A program made the translations under genes and the position numbers. From contig CADCET010000013.1 in NCBI GenBank assembly GCA_902800495.1, positions 1 through 63,567 of the forward strand: a stretch of 63,567 nucleotides of DNA, written 5' to 3'. How positions within the stretch are numbered: position 1 is the first letter of the stretch; the number at the start of each line of letters is the position of its first letter. Shown in pieces: positions 57,121-63,567 of this stretch. Under the pieces are notes generated by a model that saw only the letters and a program-made list of their open reading frames with translations, searched no databases and was not told where the DNA came from. The stretch comes from an uncultured Prevotellaceae bacterium. Lineage in GTDB: Bacteria > Bacteroidota > Bacteroidia > Bacteroidales > Bacteroidaceae.

Positions 57121-59607
57121 ATGAATATTTCCTATAAATGGCTGAAAGACTACGTTGACTTCGACTTGACTCCGCAGCAGGTCTGCGATGCGCTGACGTC
57201 AACAGGTCTGGAGGTCGACGCACTCGAAGAGGTGCAGAGCATTCGTGGTGGACTGAAGGGACTCTATGTTGGCAAGGTGCTGACGTGCGAAGCCCATCCC
57301 AATAGCGACCACCTGCATGTGACGACTGTTGATCTGGGCAAGGGCGAACCGAGCCAGATTGTGTGCGGTGCCCCCAACGTGGCAGCTGGTCAGAAAGTGA
57401 TTGTGGCCGACTTGGGCTGTGTGCTCTACGACGGCGACAACGAGTTCGTCATCAAGAAGTCGAAACTGCGCGGCGTGGAGTCGTGCGGCATGATTTGTGC
57501 TGAGGACGAGATAGGTGTTGGTACGTCGCACGACGGTATCATCGTATTGCCTGACGACGCTGTGGTAGGTATGCCTGCCGCCGAGTATTATCACTTGGAG
57601 AGCGACTGGCTCATAGAGGTGGACATCACCGCCAACCGTGCCGACGCATTGAGCCACTGGGGTGTTGCCCGCGATCTCTACGCCTGGCTTCGCCAAAACG
57701 GCTACGAGTCCTCTCTCCATCGCCCCGCGGTCGATGGTTTCGCCATCGACAACCACGACCTCCCCATCGACGTGGTCATCGAGAATACCGAGGCTTGTCG
57801 CCGTTACGCCTGCGTCAGCATCACCGGCTGCGAGGTGAAGGAGTCGCCCGAGTGGCTGAAGACCCGCCTGACGACCGTCGGCCTGCGTCCTATCAACAAC
57901 ATCGTTGACATTACGAACTACATCATGTTCGCCTACGGTCAGCCGCTGCATTGCTTCGATGCCGATATGGTGACGGGTCATAAGATTGTGGTGAAGACGA
58001 TGCCCGAGGGTACGCCGTTCGTCACGCTTGACGGTGAGGAGCATAAACTCTCAGACCGCGACCTGGCCATCTGCAATGCCGAGGACGCTATGTGCATAGC
58101 CGGCGTGTTTGGCGGTAAGGGTAGCGGTACTTACGAGACGACGAAGAACGTCGTTTTAGAGTCGGCCTACTTCCATCCCACATGGATTCGTAAGTCAGCC
58201 CGCCGTCACGGACTGTCGACTGACGCCTCGTTCCGCTTCGAGCGTGGCATCGATCCCAATGGCGTCATCTATGCCTTGAAGCAGGCTGCCATCATGTGCC
58301 GTGAACTGGCTGGCGGTAAAGTGTCGATGGAGATTCGCGACGAGTATCCGTCACCTATAGAGAATGCTAAGGTAGAACTTAACTTCGGTTATGTCAAGAC
58401 GCTGATAGGTAAGGATATACCTCATCAGACGATTAAGGATATCTGCACCTCTTTGGAGATGAAGATACTTAGCGAGACGCCCGAGGCCATGACCGTCGAG
58501 GTGCCTGCCTACCGTGTGGACGTCCAGCGTCCTTGCGACGTCGTAGAGGACATCCTGCGCATATACGGATATAATAATGTGGAGATTCCTACACAGCTGA
58601 AGGGCTCGCTCGTCATCAAGGGCGACGAAGACCGCAAGCACAAGCTGGCTAACTTGGTGAGCGAGCAGCTGGTAGGCGAGGGCTTCAACGAAATTCTGAA
58701 CAACTCGTTGACGAAGGCAGCCTATTATGAGACTGAAGGGACGGCGGAAGCCAATTCTTCACTCTTCACTCTTCACTCTTCACTCGTTCACATCATGAAC
58801 CCGCTCTCGAGCGACCTGAACGTCATGCGTCAGACTCTGCTCTACGGCGGTCTGGAGAGTGTTGCCCATAATGCTAACCGTAGGAATCAGAACCTGCGTT
58901 TCTTCGAGTTCGGCAACGTCTACTACTTCGATCCTGAGAAGAACGACCCCGAAAACCCGATGCAGGCTTACAAGGAGCAGAATCACCTGGCTCTTTGGCT
59001 GACGGGTAAGCGCGTCGAGGGTTCGTGGGCACATCAGAATGAGGATTCTACGTTCTACGAGTTAAGCGCCTACGTCGAAAATGTGCTGCGTCGTATCGGT
59101 CTGAAATCAGGTATGGCTGTTCGCAAGAAGTCCGATAATCCAATTTTCTCTGTAGGTCTTACCATTGAGAATCGTGGTGGCAAGAAACTTGTTGAGATGG
59201 GTGTGCTGACGAAGAAACTGCAGAAGCAGTTCGGCATCGACAATCCTGTCTACTATGCCGAGATGAACTGGACGCAGCTGATGAAGGTCACGAAGAAGAA
59301 CGAGGTGAAGTTCACCGAGGTGCCGAAGTTCCCTGCCGTCAGCCGCGACTTGGCCCTGTTGGTCGACAACAGCGTGGAGTTTGCACAGATTGAGCAGATT
59401 GCCCGTCAGTCGGAGAGGAAACTGCTGAAGAAGGTGGAACTGTTCGACGTCTACGAGGGCGACAAGCTGCCTGCCGGCAAGAAGTCGTACGCCGTCAACT
59501 TCATCCTGCAGGATGAGGAGAAGACGATGGGCGACAAGCAGATCGACGCTATCATGCAGAAACTCATCACCAACCTGAAGAAGCAGCTCAATGCTGAGTT
59601 GCGCTAA
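57121..59607 (+). CDS. pheT: Phenylalanine--tRNA ligase beta subunit
   Basis: The 828-residue beta subunit has an N-terminal tRNA-binding EMAP domain (VLTCEAHPNSDHLHVTTVDL), B3/B4 and B5 domains (GLSTDASFRFERGIDPNG) and a C-terminal FDX-anticodon binding domain. It pairs with PheS to charge tRNA-Phe. A tract of four TCTTCAC heptamers at 58756-58783 lies inside the reading frame and encodes SSLFTLHSSL, between the B5 and core domains. pheS is not adjacent. Confidence 0.95.
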   Translation: MNISYKWLKDYVDFDLTPQQVCDALTSTGLEVDALEEVQSIRGGLKGLYVGKVLTCEAHPNSDHLHVTTVDLGKGEPSQIVCGAPNVAAGQKVIVADLGCVLYDGDNEFVIKKSKLRGVESCGMICAEDEIGVGTSHDGIIVLPDDAVVGMPAAEYYHLESDWLIEVDITANRADALSHWGVARDLYAWLRQNGYESSLHRPAVDGFAIDNHDLPIDVVIENTEACRRYACVSITGCEVKESPEWLKTRLTTVGLRPINNIVDITNYIMFAYGQPLHCFDADMVTGHKIVVKTMPEGTPFVTLDGEEHKLSDRDLAICNAEDAMCIAGVFGGKGSGTYETTKNVVLESAYFHPTWIRKSARRHGLSTDASFRFERGIDPNGVIYALKQAAIMCRELAGGKVSMEIRDEYPSPIENAKVELNFGYVKTLIGKDIPHQTIKDICTSLEMKILSETPEAMTVEVPAYRVDVQRPCDVVEDILRIYGYNNVEIPTQLKGSLVIKGDEDRKHKLANLVSEQLVGEGFNEILNNSLTKAAYYETEGTAEANSSLFTLHSSLVHIMNPLSSDLNVMRQTLLYGGLESVAHNANRRNQNLRFFEFGNVYYFDPEKNDPENPMQAYKEQNHLALWLTGKRVEGSWAHQNEDSTFYELSAYVENVLRRIGLKSGMAVRKKSDNPIFSVGLTIENRGGKKLVEMGVLTKKLQKQFGIDNPVYYAEMNWTQLMKVTKKNEVKFTEVPKFPAVSRDLALLVDNSVEFAQIEQIARQSERKLLKKVELFDVYEGDKLPAGKKSYAVNFILQDEEKTMGDKQIDAIMQKLITNLKKQLNAELR
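58756..58783 (+). repeat. Tandem heptamer TCTTCAC, four copies, inside pheT
   Basis: Four contiguous TCTTCAC units encode a Ser/Leu/Phe/His stretch. The 7-bp unit means any single-copy change would shift the frame of an essential gene. The same sequence type is seen near 56370 upstream of rpsP. Confidence 0.95.
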
Positions 59608-59615
59608 GGTCTCGT

Positions 59616-59655
59616 CATAACGAAATAACGAAATAACGTAATAACGACATAACGA
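59616..59655 (+). repeat. Tandem octamer AATAACGA, five copies
   Basis: CATAACGA, AATAACGA, AATAACGT, AATAACGA and CATAACGA fill the gap between pheT and yebC. Variation here would not affect a coding sequence but could change spacing before the yebC start at 59669. Confidence 0.93.
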
Positions 59656-59668
59656 AAAAATAATATTT

Positions 59669-60406
59669 ATGGGAAGAGCATTTGAATATCGTAAAGCTAC
59701 AAAGCTGAAGAGATGGGGCCACATGGCCAAGACTTTTACAAAGATTGGCAAGCAGATTGCCATTGCCGTCAAGGCTGGTGGTCCTGAGCCTGACATGAAC
59801 CCCGCACTCCGTGCTTGCATCGCCAATGCCAAGCGCGAGAACATGCCGAAGGACAACATCGAGCGTGCCATCAAGAACGCTATGGGCAAGGACCAGAGCG
59901 ACTACAAGGAAGTGACCTACGAGGGATACGGCCCTCACGGTATTGCCATCTTCGTTGACACTCTGACAGACAACACCACCCGTACCGTTGGCGACGTCCG
60001 TTCAGTATTCAACAAGTTCAACGGCAACCTCGGCACTCAGGGTTCACTCTCGTTCCTGTTCGACCACAAGGCAGTCTTCACTTTCAAGAAGAAAGACGGA
60101 CTGGATATGGACGAGATGATTCTCGACCTCATTGACTATGGCGTGGAAGACGAGTTCGACGAGGACGAAGAGGAGAACAGCATCACCATCTATGGCGACC
60201 CCTCAAGCTTCGGCGCTATCCAGAAGCATCTGGAGGAGAATGGTTTCGAGGTCACGGGTGCTGAGTTCACACGTATTCCCAACGACCTGAAGGATGTGAC
60301 GCCTGAACAGCGTGAGACCATCGACAAGATGGTGGAGAAGCTCGAAGACTTCGACGACGTGCAGACAGTCTACACGAACATGAAGCCTGAGGCTATCGAG
60401 GAGTAA
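59669..60406 (+). CDS. yebC: YebC/PmpR-family regulatory protein
   Basis: The 245-residue protein begins MGRAFEYRKATKLKRWGHMA and carries the three-domain TACO1/YebC fold, with NPALRACIANAKRENMPKDN and GYGPHGIAIFVDTLTDN. Family members act as DNA-binding regulators or assist translation of poly-proline stretches. It follows pheT by 61 bp. A perfect 16-bp hairpin with a T-run ends it. Confidence 0.93.
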   Translation: MGRAFEYRKATKLKRWGHMAKTFTKIGKQIAIAVKAGGPEPDMNPALRACIANAKRENMPKDNIERAIKNAMGKDQSDYKEVTYEGYGPHGIAIFVDTLTDNTTRTVGDVRSVFNKFNGNLGTQGSLSFLFDHKAVFTFKKKDGLDMDEMILDLIDYGVEDEFDEDEEENSITIYGDPSSFGAIQKHLEENGFEVTGAEFTRIPNDLKDVTPEQRETIDKMVEKLEDFDDVQTVYTNMKPEAIEE

Positions 60407-60430
60407 AACGGAGACCTCAAACATTTGTTT

Positions 60431-60471
60431 CGCCGTTTTCTGCAGTAAACACTGCGGAAAACGGCGTTTTT
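60431..60471 (+). terminator. Rho-independent terminator after yebC
   Basis: CGCCGTTTTCTGCAGT pairs with ACTGCGGAAAACGGCG over 16 bp around an AAAC loop, then five T residues. The core TGCAGTAAACACTGCGG is shared with the dispersed hairpins at 37762 and 41698. Confidence 0.9.
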
Positions 60472-60492
60472 AATTTTCAATTTTTCCTTCTC

Positions 60493-60892
60493 CCTCTACT
60501 AAATGACAAGGAATTACCTGATATTCAACTATTTCTCCACTTATTTCCTTCTACTTTGCCTCTACTTTGTCTCTACTTCGCCTCTACTAAACCTCTACCG
60601 TGCCTCTATTTGCCAACCAAACGCCCTTTCTTGCAAATAAACCACCAGCTTGTTGTTTGTTCCCAGCCTGGGAACGTTTTATTCCCAACTTGGGAACGTT
60701 TTATTCCCTGCTTGGGAATGTTTTCTTACCACTTATAGATGTAGCGGAAATAGGGTAGGGGAACAGCGGAGGATAACTTGAGGTTAAGTAGAGGTAAGGT
60801 AGAAGGAATGTAGAAGCAAAGTAGAAGGAAAGTAGAGACAGAAATTCCAATAACTACTTTAATTACAATAATATATGCTGATTTAGTAGAGG
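60493..60892. repeat. 400-bp symmetrical repeat array
   Basis: Outer inverted repeats CCTCTACTAAAT (60493-60504) and ATTTAGTAGAGG (60881-60892) bound the element. Inside are six 11-bp units of the CTCTACTTTGC type (60549-60614), three 22-bp units with palindromic cores TTCCCAnnnTGGGAA (60660-60724), then five 11-bp units of the AAGTAGAAGGA type (60786-60840), which are the inverse of the first array. No gene is supported here. Function is unknown. Confidence 0.9.
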
Positions 60893-60965
60893 CAGAGCAT
60901 ATTTTTATCTATTAGAATCTATCACCGACCGCCACGGCACATCGAGGTCATCCCCGTTTTGTACT

Positions 60966-61013
60966 TATCTTTGCCGCCATATCCAAACATAATAAAATTG
61001 ACATTTTGGATAT
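60966..61013 (+). promoter_or_regulatory. Promoter-like element with a 9-bp inverted repeat
   Basis: TATCTTTG at 60966-60973 fits the -7 consensus. ATATCCAAA at 60979-60987 and TTTGGATAT at 61005-61013 form a perfect inverted repeat next to it, so an operator is possible. There is no clear gene immediately downstream. Confidence 0.45.
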
Positions 61014-61082
61014 AATTTGAACAAATTGTTGCCCATTTTCCACTTTTTTGCCAATTTCTTTCCACTTTATAGATTTTTTTAA

Positions 61083-61090
61083 TATCTTTG
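61083..61090 (+). promoter_or_regulatory. Promoter -7 element for the hsdM leader
   Basis: TATCTTTG in an AT-rich region fits TAnnTTTG and would start transcription near 61097, about 295 nt before the hsdM ATG. Confidence 0.75.
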
Positions 61091-61096
61091 CAGCAA

Positions 61097-61390
61097 GTAT
61101 CGGCGACGAGTCTCAGTGGAGGTACCGGTATGACTTTTGTGGAATAATCATACAGCATTAATGTTGTTGGAAATATCTGGGAACGTGAGAAATTCATAGA
61201 TATTCATATAGTCAACGACAAGTTAATGCCTATGCGATAGCGTAGGCACGACTTATCTGACTATATAGGCAATCTCACGGCCTCCAGATATGGGTAAGGA
61301 GCGTTCTACGCTTTTTCCATGTCTGGAGGTCTTGGTTTGGGAAGCCTATAAAATGCCGATAACAAGTGTGCTGCCTAAAACTATCGTAAT
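61097..61390 (+). ncRNA. Highly structured leader or small RNA upstream of hsdM
   Basis: A 119-nt nested hairpin is formed by ATATCTGG (61173-61180) with CCAGATAT (61284-61291), CGTGAGA (61184) with TCTCACG (61273), ATATAGTC (61206) with GACTATAT (61259), AAGT with ACTT, and GCCTATGC (61228) with GCGTAGGC (61240). A second hairpin (CCTCCAGATATGG at 61281 with CCATGTCTGGAGG ending 61329) shares bases with the outer stem and excludes it. Its tip, AGCGT-TCT-ACGCT, is followed by TTTT. An upstream stem joins GTATCGG (61097) with CCGGTAT (61125). No known RNA family is recognised. It may be a cis-acting leader or a separate RNA. Confidence 0.6.
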
Positions 61391-62956
61391 ATGGCAAACC
61401 TAAATGAACGCGCTGAACTGCACAAGACCATCTGGCAGATAGCTAACGATTTGCGTGGTAGTGTAGATGGCTGGGACTTCAAGAACTATGTGCTTGGGTT
61501 CCTGTTCTATCGTTTTATCTCTGAAGACCTGACAGCACACCTCAATCGTTTGGAGATTGAGGCAGGCAACGAAGGCTTCGACTACGCAAAGGATGTGACA
61601 GACGATGATATTGATGACGATATACGTAAGCAGACCATCGATGAGAAGGGTTACTTCATCAATCCGTCTGAATTATTCCAGAATGTACTTCTGTGTGCTG
61701 AGTCGGACGATAATCTGAACGAGACGTTGGCTTGCATCTTCAAGAATATTGAGGGTAGTGCGATGGGCACAGAGAGCGAGTCGGACATGAAGGGCTTGTT
61801 CAGCGATATTGATGTGAATAGTCCTAAGCTTGGCGCAACTGTTAGCAAGCGCAATGAATTGCTCACCAAACTGATGCAAAAGATTGGTGCAATGGATTTG
61901 GGTGGCGATTTGCAGGATGCCAGAATTGATGCCTTTGGCGATGCTTACGAATTCTTAATGACTATGTATGCCAGCAATGCTGGTAAAAGTGGTGGTGAGT
62001 TCTTTACGCCGCAGGAGGTTGCTGAGCTTTTGGCTCGTATCGCTTGTACCAGTAAAAGTCGCATCACAAGAGTGTATGACCCTGCTTGCGGCTCTGGCTC
62101 TTTGCTACTGAAGTTTGTCAAGGTGCTTGGCCTTGAGAAGGCGCAGCAGGTGTCGTTCTTCGGACAGGAAATCAACATCACGACCTACAATTTGTGTCGA
62201 ATAAACATGTTCCTGCATCATGTGCCGTTCGATAAGTTCGACATTCAGTTGGGCGACACACTGACAGACCCCAAGCATTTGGCAGACCAGCCATTCGATG
62301 CTATCGTCAGCAATCCACCATATTCCACGCATTGGGCTGGAGACAGCAATCCCTTGCTGATTAATGACGACCGCTACAGTCCTGCTGGCGTGTTGGCCCC
62401 TAAGACGAAGGCCGACCTCGCCTTCACAATGCACATGCTTCATCATCTGTCAACTACGGGAATTGCTGCTATAGTAGAATTCCCGGGCGTGCTCTATCGT
62501 GGTGGGGCAGAACAGAAGATTCGGCAGTATCTCGTTGAGAACAACTTTGTAGATTGCGTCATCCAGTTGCCTGCCAACCTCTTCTTTGGTGTGGGCATCG
62601 CCACCTGCATCATCGTGCTGAAGAAGAGTAAAGCTGATAACAACGTCCTGTTCATTGATGCGAGCGCCGAGTGCATCAAGGATGGAAACAAAAACAAACT
62701 GACTGACGGAAACATCGACACCATATTTAATACGTACGTGGGTAGAGTTGATGTTGACTACAAGTCGAAGTTGGTGAACAACAAGGATATTCTTGCTAAT
62801 GACTGTAATCTCAGCGTATCTTCGTATGTGGAGCAGGAGGATACGCGCGAGGTTATCAACATTGCAGAGGTGAATGCCAAACTTGAAAGCCTGATTACAG
62901 AAGGGAATGAGCTGAATGAAAGGATTTCATGTATCATCAAAGAATTGGAGGGATGA
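61391..62956 (+). CDS. hsdM: Type I restriction-modification methyltransferase subunit
   Basis: The 521-residue N6-adenine methylase has the N-terminal HsdM helical domain (NERAELHKTIWQIANDLRG), the SAM-binding segment VYDPACGSGSLLLKF near residue 229 and the catalytic motif IVSNPPYSTHW near 308. With HsdS it methylates and, with HsdR, restricts. Its stop overlaps the hsdS start by ATGA. hsdR is not in the window and probably lies to the right. Confidence 0.96.
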   Translation: MANLNERAELHKTIWQIANDLRGSVDGWDFKNYVLGFLFYRFISEDLTAHLNRLEIEAGNEGFDYAKDVTDDDIDDDIRKQTIDEKGYFINPSELFQNVLLCAESDDNLNETLACIFKNIEGSAMGTESESDMKGLFSDIDVNSPKLGATVSKRNELLTKLMQKIGAMDLGGDLQDARIDAFGDAYEFLMTMYASNAGKSGGEFFTPQEVAELLARIACTSKSRITRVYDPACGSGSLLLKFVKVLGLEKAQQVSFFGQEINITTYNLCRINMFLHHVPFDKFDIQLGDTLTDPKHLADQPFDAIVSNPPYSTHWAGDSNPLLINDDRYSPAGVLAPKTKADLAFTMHMLHHLSTTGIAAIVEFPGVLYRGGAEQKIRQYLVENNFVDCVIQLPANLFFGVGIATCIIVLKKSKADNNVLFIDASAECIKDGNKNKLTDGNIDTIFNTYVGRVDVDYKSKLVNNKDILANDCNLSVSSYVEQEDTREVINIAEVNAKLESLITEGNELNERISCIIKELEG

Positions 62957-63567
62957 GTATGGTGGAATGGAAAAAGTTAGGAGAAGTTTGTACCTTCAAT
63001 AGAGGTCGGACTATCACAGCAAAAGATGCGATTGAAGGTGATATTCCTGTAATTGCTGGTGGACAAACACCTTCATACTATCATAATGAATCAAATAGAA
63101 CAGGCGAATCTATTACTGTTGCAGGTTCTGGAGCATACGCAGGCTTTATTTCATATTGGAACCAGCCTATATTCGTATCCGATGCCTTTACTGTTGATCC
63201 TACTAAAACCTTGAAGCACAAATACCTTTTTCATTGGTTAAAGAATAATCAAGAAAAAGTTATTGCCACGCAGAAAGGTGCTGGTGTTCCTCATGTTCAT
63301 GGAAAAGACATTGCCAACTTCCTTATACCCATTCCTTCCCTTTCTGAGCAACAGCGAATAATGGACATCCTTGATACGTTCACTTTTTCCATCGAAAACC
63401 TGAAACAGCAAATCGCTCAGCGTCGCAAGCAGTATGAGTATTATCGTGACCAACTCCTCGACCTTAAGGGGAAAGATGGGGTGGAAATGAAAACTCTTGG
63501 AGAGATAGGGGAGTTTATCAGAGGTAATGGAATTCAAAAGAGCGACTTTGTTGATGAAGGTTTTGGG
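62953..63567 (+). CDS. hsdS: Type I restriction-modification specificity subunit, truncated by window end
   Basis: The 205 visible residues begin MSMVEWKKLGEVCTFNRGRT, contain one target recognition domain ending IPIPSLSEQQRIMDILDTF, then the first conserved helical spacer QRRKQYEYYRDQLLDLKG and the opening of a second recognition domain (MKTLGEIGEFIRGN). It confers DNA sequence specificity. The reading frame is open to the end of the window. Inverted repeats for shuffling cannot be assessed from this fragment. Confidence 0.93.
   Translation, partial: MSMVEWKKLGEVCTFNRGRTITAKDAIEGDIPVIAGGQTPSYYHNESNRTGESITVAGSGAYAGFISYWNQPIFVSDAFTVDPTKTLKHKYLFHWLKNNQEKVIATQKGAGVPHVHGKDIANFLIPIPSLSEQQRIMDILDTFTFSIENLKQQIAQRRKQYEYYRDQLLDLKGKDGVEMKTLGEIGEFIRGNGIQKSDFVDEGFG

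Noticed and set aside
60660-60724. Possible CRISPR-like repeats
   Set aside because: The 22-bp units are contiguous palindromic units with no variable spacers.
60556-60738. 60-codon ORF in the 11-bp repeat array
   Set aside because: Its sequence is translated repeat units (leucine and tyrosine repeats) without a ribosome site or conserved domain.
60922-61197. 91-codon minus-strand ORF
   Set aside because: It covers the promoter and the structured leader of hsdM on the opposite strand, with no motif or start context.
61097-61330. Structured leader as tmRNA or RNase P RNA
   Set aside because: No T-arm/CCA end, no tag ORF and no RNase P conserved core were seen; the region has its own hairpin pattern.

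Overview
The window looks like a chromosomal segment from a member of the Bacteroidales, most likely the Prevotellaceae. The evidence is the recurrent promoter -7 element TAnnTTTG with almost no Shine-Dalgarno sequences, a type IX secretion plug-family protein, DUF4494 and DUF4105 proteins, a UpxY-type antiterminator in front of a polysaccharide locus, BACON and sorting-tail domains in a secreted protein, and a SecA of about 1,130 residues. The genus is inferred from these family signatures; no rRNA long enough to place it is present.

Layout. The 3' part of a 5S rRNA and its terminator (1-140) end a ribosomal operon. A minus-strand block (238-7328) holds a T9SS plug-like protein, two tandem paralogous AMP-forming acyl-CoA synthetases, a LolC/E-type permease and a PLP aminotransferase. 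Facing it are a membrane-anchored pseudokinase, DUF4494 and YggS (7448-9929). The surface polysaccharide locus runs from about 10.05 to 24.45 kb: a structured leader, UpxY antiterminator, ManA, Ugd and RfbC, then a visibly AT-richer block (Wzy-like polymerase, Wzx-like flippase, four glycosyltransferases, a nucleotidyltransferase-fold protein), then a DegT aminotransferase, the initiating sugar-phosphate transferase and a VanZ-like protein. Housekeeping and envelope genes follow (OmpA lipoprotein, MtgA, HPPK, malic enzyme), then a TetR-SGNH-MBOAT operon, a two-domain GH43 protein, a large secreted protein with a small partner, a repeat-rich region with decayed BRO-N antirepressor fragments, a large MscS-type channel, rubrerythrin, asparaginase, UxaC, SecA with a degenerate phosphatase-like protein and DUF4105, a LacZ-type beta-galactosidase, RhaM, a glycosyltransferase, an extended ribosomal protein S16, PheT and YebC. 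The window ends in a type I restriction-modification locus (hsdM and a truncated hsdS).

Functional themes. The glycan genes (GH43, GH2, UxaC, RhaM) suggest plant- or host-polysaccharide use, and the polysaccharide locus would build a capsule or O-antigen-like polymer. rfbC is present without rfbA, rfbB or rfbD, so dTDP-sugar supply must be completed elsewhere.

The most unusual content is non-coding or repeat-derived. (1) A 400-bp symmetrical array (60493-60892) has 11-bp units, three 22-bp palindromic units and inverted 11-bp units, bounded by perfect 12-bp inverted repeats. (2) A promoter-driven leader of about 295 nt upstream of hsdM folds on paper into a 119-nt multi-helix hairpin that competes with a strong downstream hairpin. 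(3) The UpxY gene has a three-hairpin leader. (4) Several intergenic repeat families (7-mer, 8-mer and GC-rich palindromic) also occur inside coding frames of yggS, an MscS channel and pheT. (5) A 145-bp structured element is duplicated in tandem at 34.4-34.7 kb, with a diverged half copy upstream of upxY. No tRNA, CRISPR array, insertion sequence or transposase was seen.
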